Shown: positions 1-14,174, counted from the first letter of the stretch. The stretch is 64,000 bases of DNA from Polydactylus sextarius (GCA_016801845.1 CM028907.1:19800598-19864597); one strand, 5' to 3'. Numbers and translations: made by a program. The notes: a model not told the origin generated them from the sequence alone.

Positions 1-1678
1 AAATACATACAATTATAGTTTTTATTGCATGACTATGTTTGCTTTAACTAGTACCTGAAAATAAAGAATAATATATAAAGTATCCTTTGAGATAACTTGA
101 TTAATTGCATTTGACTCTTTTATTGTTATTAATGGTCTATATGCTGTACAACCACTTATTTTAATTTCAATATTATCTCTTTTTTTAAAGTGTGACAGCA
201 ACCAGAGATTAAAAACTGTGTTTAGTGTGTTAAGCACAATGTTAACACACACACGTATTCAAATTTACTTGTGTTTTATTTATTTATGCTCAGAAAAAGC
301 CAAAATGTTCACTTTAAGAAACTGTTTTTAATTCCAATGATTCCAGTTAAGTCAAAATAGCAAATTAAATTTCAAAGCTATGACTCATCAAGCTATGACA
401 TTTAAGTCTTTTTGTCTTGTGTTGTCTTGTCTATTCCAGGGAGATAAAAATGTGATATGAAAAATAGCTTTCCTCAGGTACATTAGTCATGTCACGATTA
501 GATGCGATAAAAAGTTGACATGACGTCTGAACTCTTATATCCACATCACTGACACTGAGCTGTCTGTCGGGGTTCACGCTCTGCAGTCATCCCTGGTTTC
601 TCTTGCGTCTCTAAGCATTTTCAGCATCTCTCTCTCCCTCTGCTGTGTCACTGAATATGGTTATGGAATATGGGTTCATGTCCTCTCATTCCTTCTCCAT
701 CTTAATCCTCCATTCTTCATTTCAGCTTTTATTGATTCTCCGTCTCCGCTTCATGTGGCTGTGCTTTTCATTTTAAGTTGCATTTTACTGGACCGCTTGG
801 TTGCTGTGGCTGCTGGACGCTGACGGGGGCGGGTGGAGGAACTTCATCCAACATCCATGTGCCAATGTACAAAATGCGACACAGCCTGAGATACAGCTCC
901 ACCAGGGTCCTGGGTTTTTTGCACAATACATCCTCAATATACCAATGACATCAGCATTTTCAAAATATAATTTAATTCAACTTTCATTATGATGTGTTTA
1001 TACATTTTTTTTAATTATCTTTTTTTCATTTATTTAAATCAATATCCAGTTTGTCTTCCATGTGTCTTTATGTTTGTTCCAGCTGCACACTGAGAAAAAA
1101 AAATTAAACTCATGATTTTTATGGTTCCACCACTTAAAAATCAAATGGAAACTTTTGCTCATGAATTCTATACAAATCCAGCTGCCGTGTTCAAAACTGT
1201 AGTTTTATCTTCTGCCTTCCACAGACTCAACACTGTAAAATATATAGAACAGAACAGAATAATGATGATGATATAAATGTTATGTAGGAGATATTTCACT
1301 TAAGGTATTGATTTAAGAGTTGATGTTAGTGAGTTGAACATTGGACATTCATATACATCTTATTTTTTTTTTGTCTCTTTCTTTATTTCAGTCATTGTTT
1401 TAAATTAATTTTCATGAAAAAAAAAAAAAACTATGAGCTTATGCACGGTTACATTATTTAAAAAATATGCCACAAGGTGTCTTTTTTTTTTTTATAAAAG
1501 CAACAGCCATGTTATGTATGATAATAATAATAATAAAGCCATGTGTATATGTGTTATTAATGGTAGCAGCAGTAATAGTAGATTATGGATGAGTGTTGAA
1601 ACCACAGCGACCGTAGCCCCAGTACCTATAGAGTCAAGAGGGTGTTTCAGCAGGACTGCTGTGGTGTGAACCAGCCTG

Positions 1679-1680
<2 letters not shown>

Positions 1681-1744
<64 letters not shown>
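1681..1744. repeat. (GT)n microsatellite
   Basis: Pure GT dinucleotide array of about 64 bp, seen directly. It creates spurious reading frames on both strands (poly Cys-Val and poly Thr-His) that are not genes. Confidence 0.95.
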
Positions 1745-1745
<1 letters not shown>

Positions 1746-2729
1746 AGCAGTGGCTGCTCATACTGATGAAGTGCAGAGACTCTGGGGCTCAGGAGGCCAT
1801 CCATCATCTCCATCAGGCTTAAGTGAGGCTCTCTGGACTGGGACACCACCAGACAACAACCTGGGCCCACCAGTCTAAGCTGGACTAAATTAATGCCAGC
1901 CTCTTCATCATCATCATCATCCTCCTGTTGTTGCTGCTCCTGGCCCAACTTGGGTCAACATCAGCAGCGGCAGAGACAGAGAGTTGGTGGATGAAATGGC
2001 ATTGAACAGGGACATATTCATTAGAGTATTTTATTTTTCCTTTTTCTTTCACTAACACATGTCGCATATTAGTGCATTCATTTAAATATGGAACATTCAC
2101 CTCATCTCATCACAAACTCTGACCACCATGTTCTGATCCTGGCATCAGCAGCCACCGTCAGTCTTTTATTTAATATTAAAATGAAATCAGAAAGCTGCAT
2201 GAATCAGTGATGTTGTGACTAAATGTGCTGTGGATGTACAAACATTTCTGGTATAAAACATTAACACACAACTGATGACTAATTGTCACTGGGCTCAGGT
2301 CAGATTTAGTCACAAAGATGTCAGAAATTGAAATTTGTGAATACAAAGTTACCATTTCTAAATACTTTTTTAAAATTATTTGTTTTTCACACTTTTTTCA
2401 CTGAGCAGTGAGCTGACATTTTTTATCTGTGGTGCAAAAAAAAAAAAAAAAAGTTTTGGAAACTGCATTATTAATTTACACAGTGGGACTTTTTTTTTTT
2501 CCAAATCCATCCTTTTTCCATCCTACTGTAATGTAATAATTTGGGAATTTTAGACTTCCATGCAAAATACATCAACTTTGAATTAGTTGAAGAAATTTCT
2601 TGTTGTTACTTTTTTTTTCTACTTTTACTGAAATGCATTAAAAATAAAAACAACAATCAGTTGCAGCCTCTGATGCAATACTGTCGTCCTGCTGCATCTC
2701 CCAGCAGGTCACTACTGTTGCGTTCACTG

Positions 2730-2730
<1 letters not shown>

Positions 2731-2770
<40 letters not shown>
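2731..2770. repeat. (CA)n microsatellite
   Basis: CA array of about 40 bp followed by a short TATATG stretch. A second short (TA)n run lies near 2820-2833. Confidence 0.95.
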
Positions 2771-2775
<5 letters not shown>

Positions 2776-5700
2776 GTGTGGAAATGACACCAAGCATCAC
2801 TTCTGTGGGAGTCTGTATGTATATATATATATACATGTGTGTTATGTACAGGTCACGAATCTTTCGCCTCTGCACTCTTTTCATTTGCAGCACATAAACA
2901 CCACCCAGGGATAGGTCATATTCACAAACACACACACAGGTCAAGTGTCAGAGGTCATATTGTGTCTGGAGAGGATTTACTTTTGTTGCCTGTTTGATCT
3001 CAAACATGTGCACGCTAATACACACATACACACACACACCTAAATGGAATTACACGAAGCAGCGCGGCCGCGTTTCTGTTTGAGACGAATGTTTCGGCAG
3101 AAAGAGAGAGAGAAAAAAAAAAGACCCCACAAGTTTGTGCAAGCAGTTTATTACAACCCATAGTTACATTTTATTGTTAATGCAACAGGTTAATATAAGT
3201 GATCTCTAGTGGTAATGTGTAAGATGACATGTGCTATTTCAGCAAAATGGCATGTTTAAGGTCATGTGACAAAAGCCCTTTATCGGCTCTACTTATTATG
3301 ACAGTGTTCATGACTGTGAGCTTAATGAAATGAAATACTATTTGAACCAAACTATGATTTTTGCCCAAACGAAACCTGTTTGATTTTTGTCCCTAAATCT
3401 TGACCGTAGTATTGTCTCAACATATAACAGTTAGTTACTTCATTTTCACCAGTTTATCTGAGGCAGAGATCCAGGAAACAATGGAACAGGTCATACCTAC
3501 ATGGTTGTTTACGCTGGAGGACTTGTTGAAGTCGTAACCTCTGCTGTTTACTGATCCGGATCAGACTAACACATGGTCTGTTAATGGGAAGTTTACAAAT
3601 TAAATCAGATTTTTTTTCAAGGTATTATTCATATCCATAAGCAGCTATATTGTTATTATTATTATTATTTAACAACATGGGTAATACTTTTTTTTAAATT
3701 ACTAATTACTTCCCAGCTGTCATTATTAAATTACTTCAGAGCTTAATAAGATGAATGCGGGTGAAGATGAGTATTAACTGGAATGAAATAAAATAAAATA
3801 ATAATTAAAAAAAAGGACCACGTCTATGATCGGACTAAATGTTTAATGTTTACACGTGGGATAGAATAAGTGCTGCATGATTTCTGTCTATAGAAGTGAC
3901 TGTATGTATACGTTCATGCCTCAGGCTGTTTCAAACTAAATGTGTTGTTTCAAACTACAGGTGTTTGAAACGTGTCAGTAAAGTGGAGCCCAGATTTTTA
4001 GTCAGAGTCAACAATGTCAATTCCAAAAAGAAAAAAAAAAAAAAAAGAAAATACAGTACAGGATGTGGACTTCCTTCATAATTTAAAGTCATAATTCTAA
4101 ATCAATGTGCATCATCAGCAATAATAATCGATCTTCAATAACATTAATAGTCTGAGCTCAGCCGTGATCACTTTTACAATCAAGACGCTTTAACCAAAAA
4201 AAAAAAAAAAACAAAAATGAAATTAAAAAAATAAATATGTGTTGATATTGCAACGAGCTACTTAGGTTATGATAATAAACCCCCTTAATTAGGTTTAAAT
4301 ACAAATCTGCTTCACTGCCACACTGTCTGTTGCTATGGCTACATTCACTGATGCTGCGGCTACATGCTAGCTGCTAGCACTTGTTGGTGGAAGCTACTAG
4401 AACAGAGTGAAATATACAGCATTCAGGTGTCAGACCGAGTTGCTCTAAGAAGAGCAACAACTGGATGAGTGGTGTCATGTATTTGAATATTTCAACACAT
4501 CAGCCTGTTACTGACTGAAGCTTTTTACAACATGTCTCCAGGTTGGGATTTAACACCCTAATGCCAGCGTGATGCTTATGGAGGCATCAGTTACATGGAT
4601 GGATTTCCTCCCTCCGCTGTGCTAATGGACTCCCAGCATTTTTTGCAAAAATCCATCAAAATCAGCTCAAACGCCTTGCTGACAAATGTAATCAATCATT
4701 TTAAATTACACCAATATTCTAGCTATTGCTTTAGCACACTGCTAATTATAGTGTTAAATGAGACTATTGTCTCTTTTTCTTTTTTTTCTTCCCGTGACTG
4801 TGCTCTGTTCGTTAGCAGTGGACGTGGATGGCGAAATCCAACTCAACGGTGGAGGAGGATCATATTTTTTGAGATGCACAATAATCTCCTCTCGTTCACT
4901 TGTGGAAGAATGACCCTTCTTTTTGAGAACATTACAGCTGTGGTGACCGTGGCGTTATAAAGTCATTAAGAGACTGCATGTCTAATTTAAATTGATGGAT
5001 TATGCTATTATGGCATGGCGGTGGTAGTCGTGTTTTTACGGGCTGATTTTCAAGCACTTTTTCACAGCCCAGGATGTTGGGTGATAAAGCTAAACTTTTG
5101 GTGAATTTTGCACTTCACAAGTGCAAAAAAAATAAAAAAATAAAATAAAATAAAAGTAAATCAGAGCCATTGTTATTCTGAAAACGCAAGAATTTCTAGA
5201 AACTCATACGTTGCTGTGCCATCTACATGACTTCAGCGGCAGTTTTGTCTCTCCCTGACGGTTTTTGAATAGCCTTCATTTTTATCATCTTTTTTTTTTT
5301 CACTTAACATCATCTTTCTCTGCACTTCACTTCACTTCAGCCATTTCCTTGATTATGATGCTCGATTTAGAGTCAGGTCCATCCCCAAACGTAATTACCC
5401 ACTTCCCCAACGCTGCTCTTACCTACTACATCATAATCATTTGACCTGTGGTGTGAGACATGGAGATAAGTTTTAATATTACACCAAATTAAATAATACT
5501 AAATAAAATATGCAACTTAAATAAGCATTTTTTTCATGGCTTGCCAACTCACCTACAGGTGTTTTAGATTTAAAAAAAAAAAATTAATGTTTTGCCTCAT
5601 TTTGGCACCATGTCCACGTCAGTTGTTGTTGGCAGATTCTCACACTCAGTTACAGTTACTTCATAGTTTTTAGTCTCATCCTCCTTTACATCATCACCTA

Positions 5701-6599
5701 CTGAAAGACTTTAATATCCTGTGGTATATGTCCCCGACTGCCTCGAAAATTACTTTCACTTCCAGCAAATAACCTCACTCCACTTCTTACTTTCTTCTGC
5801 TGGGTTTCCTGACACCGGACTTGAAACGTAAAAGTAATATGAATGTTTTCTGTTTTGTGAATGAAACCTGAGCAGAACAGGAAGCCTTGTGTGGCGATGT
5901 TGAGGGAGGATGGGTGGGGGGGTGACTGATTACGCTGATGACCTGTATGAACCTCCTCCTCATCAACATGTTGATGTTCATCAGGTTGAAACGGGCAATT
6001 TACAAAAAAACTTTGTGCGGTTTAAGAATCTGAGTTGAGGTGAATGAAAACTTGGAACACTCGGGTGAAAAAAAAGGTAAGAGATTTAGAATAAGAATAT
6101 AAAAATGTTCTTCTTCTTGTTATAATCTTGACACTTGGACATTCTGGTCGTCACCACTGGAAAACGTATCAATGTCAGCTGATTTGTAGAGTAACTCCAG
6201 TGCAAGCTTTGTCACTAGCTACACTGGTAAATGCTATATTACTGAGTGATCTTATGCTAGCTTCGACCTCGTGTGTCATTTCCTACAAGAATGGGTGGGC
6301 TGGTCTTTGTCCTACTGGTGAAACCAGGGGTAGCTCCCGTCCAATAGGAAACCAGCACCAGCTGTCGCAGCATCTGTGACAGGCTGAGGGAAGTGCACCT
6401 CCTCCACCAATCAGTAGTCCCCATCTGTCAGTGCAGTATCAGAACGACGTGTCGTCACCGTTAAACCTCCATCTTCGAAAGACTTTCGTTTCAGCTTTGA
6501 TTTACCTCTTAATAACAATGTTAATATTTGGTAGCACAGCCCACAGTTTCACAGTGGAGTGGTAAATTTTTGTTTACTTTACTAAACTTTTAGTTAGAT

Positions 6600-6605
6600 T
6601 TTAAT
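6600..6605 (-). terminator. fbxo8: Candidate fbxo8 poly(A) signal (ATTAAA variant)
   Basis: TTTAAT on the plus strand reads ATTAAA on the minus strand, about 160 bp beyond the fbxo8 stop codon. This is a common variant hexamer, so the assignment is weak without transcript ends. Confidence 0.25.
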
Positions 6606-6761
6606 TGTTGTTATTTTCCTTTGAAGGATTGAAAATTGTTCATTTCATCCGTTTCCACAATGTTTTCTGTGCTTTCCAGCACATGAATAGATCCCAGTCA
6701 CTAGTTCCTGTTCTTCAGTGCAGTGTGAGACTTCGTACTGGACAGTCGCCGTGGAGCGCGG

Positions 6762-9700
6762 CTACGCGGCCACGTGGCCAATCAGGTATATGTTGTCGTA
6801 GAGGTGGCCTACGAAGTCGTCCGAGACGTTATGCGCTGCTCGGCGAGTATTCCTGATGAACTCCCTCTTAGACATCTTGTTCTTGACGTGGGGGCTGCTC
6901 AGGTCGATAGACAGCAGGATCAAACTGTAGCACAGCACATACACAGCGTCTGCAGGGAGACAGTGGCAAACTGTGATCAAACAGGACTGCACCACAACAT
7001 AATCAGCTCCTTAAATCTAAATACTACTGCAAAACAAACCATCACCAAGGGAAAAATAGTCTACATCGCTTGAGGACTTCTGCAACCAATGTCTTAAGCA
7101 TTCCTAAATAATAATGAATAAGAGATAAATGTTACAGTGCTACTGATAAACCCACTCTCCAGAGCAGATGGAGGGGCAGAGTAGCGGTGAAATAAAAAGG
7201 CTGACTTCAGAAAGCATCCATCCATCTGTAGCCCCGGGCTCGGAACCATTACTCTAATCCTACTAGTGCTACTAATCATACCAGTAGGTTTGAGCAGGAT
7301 TTAATAGTAACAGTCAGGGAATGGTTTCTGTACGGTCTGCTGACACAGACAAAGCCCCTTGGTTGATAAATGCACGGTCCATTGACAATACTGAAGCCAG
7401 GGATTACTCGACAATAAACCCTTGATGGTTCCCCTCATTTTGCGGTTGGGCAAATGGATCAGAAGTGAAGTGGCTTCAAAATCACTTCTAATGTCACAGC
7501 AGCTGTTAGTCTCCTCGCTGCAGGGTTAGGATCAGGACAGACCGGATGTTCCTGATGATGCCTCTGACCTCAACCATCACCATCAAGTCAAATTTTAATC
7601 TGCACATCAGAAATATTCAACAATCAAACTGCCTTGAAATTCACAGAATGTGTTCGTCTTCTCCTAAATGAGAAAGCCTCGTTCATTGGGAGGATTCATA
7701 AGCTTTCCTCTAGCACCACCCTCAGGTCAAATTCTCACTATGCACAATTGTAAACAAATGGTGCTCAGTGAAACCCCAAAATATGTCTCTACCGTCAGAT
7801 GATGAATTTATATTTCAACACTTAGGTGAACACGACATTTTGATAATATCCGATCCAATTGGTGTAAACGTGTCCACTATTTTTTTTCCTGCTATTCCAT
7901 CCTAAGTGAAAATACCAAATTTTTACCAAACTGATGAGGCAGCGGAAAAGTTAGTAGGAATCTCCATCTGGGTGGCGTCAAGTTCCAACCACATTTAATG
8001 ACAACTAGTCAGACTTTAAAACGTGTCACTACTCTGGGTGTTTGAAGGATCCAGACGTTTTCCCTCTGGTCCTAATTGTCACCATTTCTCCCTTTTAAAA
8101 CCACTTTAAACATGTTTGTTTTTTTTCCTGACAGACACGACGTGGGACCATTCATGTCATTACAGGTGTGACAAAGAAATAAAAAAATCTTCCACCAATT
8201 CAACACACCATACATCTGCCAGCCAGGTGTTTTTTTTTTGTCCCATTTCAGTTTTTGTCCAGTCACAAATGAGACTTTGTTTTCCTCGGGGATTTAGTAA
8301 CTGATACTTTAGAGCACTGACATCATTGCGTTACCACAGAATGATAAGCTGATAAGTATTGGCTAATATATACAGAACAGTTAGCAGCAGCAATTAACTT
8401 TCAATAAGCATATCTTTATCTTGAATTATTTGCTGTTAATGCTGTGTGTTAAATAATTCTTCTTTCCATTTCTATGAACACATTTTTCATCACAGTGTAG
8501 ACAACGTGGCTGATATCTCATTCCAGTCAACACTTTCAGTAACAAACAGTATGTAGTTCAGTGCATGTTGCATGTGTGTCAGCACTAACCAGGACTGAGG
8601 CCCAGCTCTCGGACAAGACCTGGATTACAGGTACAAAACCTGTGGCTGAACTTGGTGATGAGAGTCTCAAGGTACTCTCCTCTCTCCTCTGGTGCGTGGA
8701 TGTGTCTGAAGAAATCTCGCAGAGCGTTGGGGAGGAACTGGTTGCTGAAATTATGGAGGGTCACCAGCTCGTCCAGGACATCTCGCCTGCACATACACAC
8801 AGACACAAACTTAATGGCACAATGAGTAAAAATAAGGGTGCGTCTTTTTTTTTTTTTCAGGACAAGCTGTGCTACCAAAATATGTATTCTGCAGTGTTGC
8901 CACATGAATGTATAACCATGTGACCAGAGAAAAAAAAAGAAATGTTACACACAACATTGACATTGTCAATCTGGGAGGGCCTAAAAACTAAAGAAGTGAG
9001 AAAGTTTTGTGAATCCATAGCTAATTCTATCTTTCTGCTATCAAATGTAACTAAAACAAATATTAGCTTGTTGGTGACCAGTAGATAAATACAAAGTTTG
9101 TCAGTATGTACACAGGTGAGGAAACTGAGGAATTCTAATATCTATACCCACAGATATGTCAATGAGATCAAATATATGAGTAAAACCACACAAAACAAAT
9201 ATGTGTATATTCTCATGGTGGCTTATTTGACGTCTTACAACTGGAGTTAAACTGAACACTTGAAAAGTTATGTCACGATTTTATGGTTTAAGTTTTTCTC
9301 AAGACGACATGAATTACCTCTCATCCAGATAAATCCTCAGCATCTTCCAGTTGAGCCGCCTGGTGTAGAAGATGAACTTAGCCAGCTCCGTTGGATGATC
9401 CAGTAGTATACCTTTAGACATAAAATAACTGATACCCTTCACACACACACGCACATACGCACACACACACACAAAAAGTCACAAAATCTGTGATGACGGC
9501 ACAAATGTTCACAAATGTTCAGTGTTCAAAGCACAAAAGCGTGGCTGCACTAGTCTAGTCTGCACCAGATTGTGGCCTGTGTTACCTCCTGTGGGTTAGC
9601 GTTGAATGTCAGGCTGCCTTCATCTAGTTGCAGGTATAGTCTCCTGTATGAGAACCCAGCAGGTAGTCTTCTGTTGTAGATGGAGCAGTGCCCCCAAGTA

Positions 9701-12379
9701 GACTTACAAAGACTGATCCATCAACAAGAAACATAAAAAAACACATAATAGTTGTTTATACATTCATAGATTTATATCATAACGCCATCTTATTCCTTCA
9801 ACCATCACAAAAAGATTGCAGAAATTAGAGGCGGAGCTTCTTACCCCTGCCACAGATATTCGTCATTTCCCAGGTCCTGCCACACGCAGCCGGCGAGGCA
9901 CAGATCAGTAGCATTCAAGTACGACAGTATGGTGATGCCTAGTTCAGGTGGCAGCATCTCCAAGTCTATAAAGCCATGTTGCTCCTTGCCTGCAATCACC
10001 ACGAGAGAGAAGAGGGAGACACAAAAAACAAGAAAACAAACATTTAGTTTTACCTTCTACTTCTATTGCTTCCACACATTGTTATATTGCACATTGTAAT
10101 TAAAACTAGATGTTGTAGATAAAGGATGTGGATCAAATAAAAAAAAATAAAAAACTACAATATAATGAAGGACTACAGACACCACAGTTCTCAACATGCC
10201 GTTTTCTCCAAGCACAATATTTAATATCTGCCCAGTGCAGGAAAATGTTCATCATGTTCATCATGTTTTGGAGATTTACAGAGGACTAGAGTTTATCCTA
10301 GTGAATACTGGATGAGAGGCCTCCGTCATCCTGGACATGTCACTAGAAACATAAGTACAGATGAACTACACATTCACAGGCTGTGTCTGTGGGAGAAGAG
10401 CCATGTTGACAGGATACATGCGAGGATCAACTTGCTATGAAGGAGCCAACAACACGAAGTCAAACTGGAAGAAATTCAAGATGTGCAGATCTTTTGGAAG
10501 CGGCTGTCACTTCGCTGGTTCCATAAGGTTCTGAACTGAACCTTAAGGGACTGAACTGCTCAAAAAGACCAAGTCCTAATATCTGCTGTTGGACATTTGC
10601 AAGAGTTTAAATATTGCCTGCACTGCTCTTGCTTTCAGAGCTAGACAGCTGTTTTGTTATTTTTATTTATTTATTTATTTTTTAGCCTAATCCTAAATCA
10701 CTGACTAGTGTGACAGCACTTAACTCATCAGAGCAAAGTAAATATGTCTTTGCTGAAACTAAGGCCTTTTATTTCTAACCAAGCTGAACTTTACTTTACT
10801 TTGAATAGTGGAAAGGAGGGGCAGACACACGGAGTGAATGGATACCTGATACCTGGAGTTAGAAGTAGCTATGCAAATGCTTGGCGTGTTTGTGTTCATA
10901 CCTCCCCTACGTGTTCTCAGCAGATGGTAGATGTCTGGGCCATAACAGTGCTGAGGACCTCTTCTCTGATGACCTCCGTCAACTCCATAGAAAAATAATT
11001 ACATCAAATTAAAACAAACAAGCATTATAGATTTATGGCATTCTAACATTGAGCATGACAGGGAACTTGGACGTGTTATCAGTTAACTTATACATGAATA
11101 AAAAAAAGACTAATTTATCCTTTTAATCAGTTATTTATCAAATGATTTCCTGATAATCCATGAACAGTTTAAACTCTCAGTTCAGTCTGTTATGTTATTT
11201 TCTTTTCCCTCAATGGTTCTACAATGCTGACTGCAGAGACTGAAACTGTACGTTGGGTTGGATTCATTTCATTTCATGTCAAAACATCATTTACATTGTA
11301 AACACAGCAGATTCCTTAAATAACCTGTCTTATCTTAGATCTTTCCCATGACCCCTGACATATGTCGAGATTATTTTTCCCGTTCTGTATCTGGGGGAGT
11401 CAGTCTAAGAAAACACTGGAGCACTTGTATTTTTAACAAATAACGAAATCTTTCACTCTGTTACGTCTATGGCACCAACATATACAAAACCTTTATATAT
11501 ACAAAAAGTTTCTTTCTTTTTTTTTTTTAGAAACAAGATCTTTCTGACCTAAAAGTACGTTGAGATTTATAGTAATAATCTAACATGATCAGGTTGACTG
11601 ATTTCAGTCTTTGCTAATAGTGACAGGAACGTTCATCAAGGACTGGAACCCAAAACATGTTTCTGTGACAGTTCTTAGTCACCCACGGTAATCCCTGAGT
11701 GCTAAAGAAGGCAACTGGACTGGCTTTAAATCCTTTTAAGACGTTTCACCTCTTATCTAAAAAGCTTTTTTTTAGTTCTGTCGGACTGATATGGAGTTCC
11801 AGCTATTAATGCTCTAAAAAACAATCCTACGTGAGTTGCTGGGAGTCGCTGATCCTCCCAACCATCCTGTGATTAGGGTTACTGAAAGCCTTGAAGATCA
11901 TTTGGGTGACTCGTGGGTCAGTGGCCGTCTCTGGCATCATATGAGTTGTTGAGGTCACATGAGTTTTGGTTTGGATGTGTCGTCGGTTGCCTAGATACTG
12001 TGTCTAGGACTGCATGGTAGGTGGCTATGTCTCAACCACCTCCTCTGCTCAACGACACTCATTCCAGATTGATAAAATTGGCTTCTTACACTTTTTCAAA
12101 CCACCGGTCTGATCACAGTGGATTTCAAATGGTCCTGTTGCATTCTTTAGCATTCAGATAACCCAAAACTTCTCTTTTTTATTCTATGATTAAGCTTGCA
12201 TTTAGAGATAGAAAGCAACAATTTTAATCCTTTCGGAGCTAAGCTAAAAGACAAAAATAAAAGAAAAAATTACCATGCTCTCGTCTACCTCCTCCTCCAC
12301 GGTCAGCCAGTCGGCCAGCTAGCTCTTCCTGAAGCTGCTGCTGTTGTCTGGGGGGCAGTCTCCACAGTGCCTGACCCAT
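6762..12379 (-). CDS. fbxo8: F-box only protein 8 (F-box + Sec7 domain), 7 coding exons
   Basis: Coding exons, in order of translation: 12274-12379, 10902-10982, 9845-9989, 9586-9712, 9318-9436, 8590-8786, 6762-6949. They join in frame with GT-AG introns to 963 nt, 320 residues plus TAG; the human protein is 319. The start is the ATG at 12379 (MGQALWRL). The F-box lies at about residues 72-112 (from LEMLPPEL to the LWQG/LCKSTWG region). A Sec7-like domain lies at about 146-290, with the conserved blocks LDERRDVLD, FRHIHAPEERGEYLETL and NKMSKREFIRNTRRAA; the C-terminus is YDNIYLIGHVAA. In mammals FBXO8 is an SCF adaptor reported to promote non-degradative ubiquitination of the GTPase ARF6. The gene is divergent from cep44, as I recall for human. 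The exon 5 acceptor is preceded by a TG repeat. Confidence 0.97.
9437..9472. repeat. CA/TG-rich tract abutting fbxo8 exon 5 acceptor
   Basis: Imperfect CA repeat on the plus strand. On the fbxo8 sense strand it is a TG/CG/TA run ending in GAAG directly before exon 5, where a polypyrimidine tract would be expected. Confidence 0.8.
11640..12110. repeat. Degenerate interspersed repeat in fbxo8 intron 1
   Basis: The segment around 11670-11790 (TTCTTAGTCACCCA, TTTAAATCCTTTTAAGAC, TTTCACCTCTTATCTAAA) aligns by eye to the reverse complement of 46800-46915. Two diverged copies of one family therefore lie in opposite orientations in this window. It resembles the 3' region of Penelope-like retroelements common in fish, but that family name is from memory and uncertain. 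Confidence 0.45.
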
Positions 12380-12689
12380 CTATATTGTAGCACAAGCACA
12401 CAAGCTATTTAGATGAAATATATAAAAACAAATCATATTATTGTGCAAATAAGGAAACACATACATGATTGAAATATCTTGAATAAGTCGGGGTTTTTCC
12501 AAAAGAAAACATGAGTTACGTGAGAAAGAGAAATGAATAATACATTGTCAAATTATACAAGGAAGCACATGATTTGCTGCTATAATCTTTCATTACTGAA
12601 ACCTGATAAAGAAGGCACATTCACTGTTCACTGTGAAACTGAAAATCTGTAGTCACCTGCTGGCAGTAACATTACAATAAACGTAACTG

Positions 12690-12721
12690 CTTTAGTGCCA
12701 TTATTATTATTATTATTGTTA
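12690..12721. repeat. (ATT)n run
   Basis: Short ATT/TTA trinucleotide array upstream of the fbxo8 start codon. Confidence 0.6.
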
Positions 12722-13129
12722 TTAAAAAATATCTTTAATGCTTGCACTTTCACTAAAACATTTCCTGACCTTGTTTTGGAAAATATAAACAAAGTCTTTT
12801 TTTTAATTATTGTTGTGTAAAAATGGAAAATGACATATCAGGTATTTATCTGCAATGTTACACTTTACTCGTGATTTTAATTCATAAAAACGGCGGTAGT
12901 CACATATGTCCATAATAATTCCCATAAAGCCCGGCCCTCCTGACACATGAATGTCTTCGTTTTGTCATGTCAGGAAATGTAGAAAAAAGAGCTCAGCAAG
13001 TTCATCGTCTCACAGGTGTGCGCTTGTAAACAAAGCAGCAGATCGTCTGTCTCTTCCCACTGTGGCTGTCGGACGTCAACAGTGTTGCATAAACAAATCC
13101 ATTGCAACACAGTCCCGTAAACATCAGTG

Positions 13130-13260
13130 CTGGAAGTTCCAACAAACGAGGTAGTTAGACCGGTAGTCCCGCCTTCTCTTCAACACGATTGGTCAAACGT
13201 AATACGATGACGTTAAAGTGGAACCTCATTGGTTGAGGAGGTTGTCACTCATCTTCTTGT
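13130..13260 (-). promoter_or_regulatory. fbxo8: Candidate fbxo8 promoter with paired CCAAT boxes
   Basis: ATTGG occurs at 13188-13192 and 13228-13232, giving two CCAAT boxes on the fbxo8 sense strand 40 bp apart, a spacing typical of NF-Y pairs. A GC-box-like CCCGCC lies at 13168-13173. The surroundings (about 12.95-13.85 kb) are richer in CpG than the flanking DNA. If used, transcription would start near 13.1 kb with a 5' untranslated exon spliced or read through to 12379. This is inferred from motifs only. Confidence 0.45.
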
Positions 13261-13836
13261 TTCACAAATAACCGAGTTAGCTTACTGAGCTAGTTTAAGT
13301 TGACGAAGTCGTTGTCAACCCAGCTAGACAAACTGCAGCCGATAAAAAAACACATTTATGTTGTTTATTTTACACACAAACGTGACGTATTATTCCAAAA
13401 TGAGGACGATACAGCTGCGCAAGTCGAGTTACCTACCTGAGTTTAGTGCTTCCTCTGACAGTCCGACCCGCACACAAGGACAGCGAAGTGTGATTTGCCT
13501 GCTAATCAAACGTATCCGGGCGTCATTTTCTTTAGACCAAGAACAAACACCGCAGCAGCAGCTCCAGGAGCCCAGTGAGAGACTCTCACTCTGTGGTCAC
13601 TGCGAACACAATTCCCGTCTGTTTTCACCCACCACCTCCTCCTGTCACCTCGGCCCCTCCCACCGCCTCCTCCTCCCCCCGTCAATGTAAAACAATGTCA
13701 TATCACTAACCAACAATATTACACTAAAACATCAGGCACGGTCATTTTCGTTGTAAATACACACTTGCACGTGAAAAAGTAAAACCCAAACAGAACGAAA
13801 ATAACGTAAATAACACCGCGTATACAGGTTGCGTCA

Positions 13837-13844
13837 TGACGTCA
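13837..13844. promoter_or_regulatory. CRE palindrome TGACGTCA
   Basis: Perfect 8-bp cAMP response element consensus in the CpG-containing fbxo8/cep44 interval. Function is not shown by sequence alone. Confidence 0.4.
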
Positions 13845-14173
13845 CCGGTTCTCTTTAATAAATTTTGTAGACGACAACAATATTGTAAGTTAAACACATG
13901 AATATACCTTTAGTATAGCTGTATAGGCGAGAGCTTTAGAAACAAAAGGATGGTTGAATTTTAATTAGAATAATTATTAATTTAAATCAATTTCAAATTA
14001 TTGATTTAAATGAATCAAATTATATTTCGTGAATACGTATGTTTTTATGTGTTTTTACGTGCGTTTATTTAGATATAGCGTTTCTATGTAAAGCGCCTTT
14101 GAGTACATAGAAACGCCATAAACTATAAAAACGTAATTATAAATAAATAAGAAACGATAATTTTATTATAATT

Positions 14174-14174
<1 letters not shown>

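Larger units (their letters stand above)
1..6598. other. Intergenic region left of fbxo8, no gene recognised
   Basis: No open reading frame here shows a family resemblance or a convincing exon with splice sites. The DNA is A/T-rich with many poly-A/poly-T runs and dinucleotide repeats (listed separately). The part nearest fbxo8, roughly 6.1-6.76 kb, may be its 3' untranslated region. Exons of an unfamiliar gene cannot be excluded by eye. Confidence 0.6.

Noticed and set aside
1634..1948. Reading frames of 78-104 codons across the GT repeat on both strands
   Set aside because: They are made by the dinucleotide array (poly Thr-His, Cys-Val) and have no family motif or splice structure.
6774..7073. 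99-codon plus-strand frame opposite the last fbxo8 exon
   Set aside because: It is an antisense shadow of the conserved fbxo8 coding exon.
13358..13690. 110-codon plus-strand frame in the fbxo8/cep44 interval
   Set aside because: It lies in a CpG-rich promoter-like region, has no similarity that I recognise, and biased composition explains its length.
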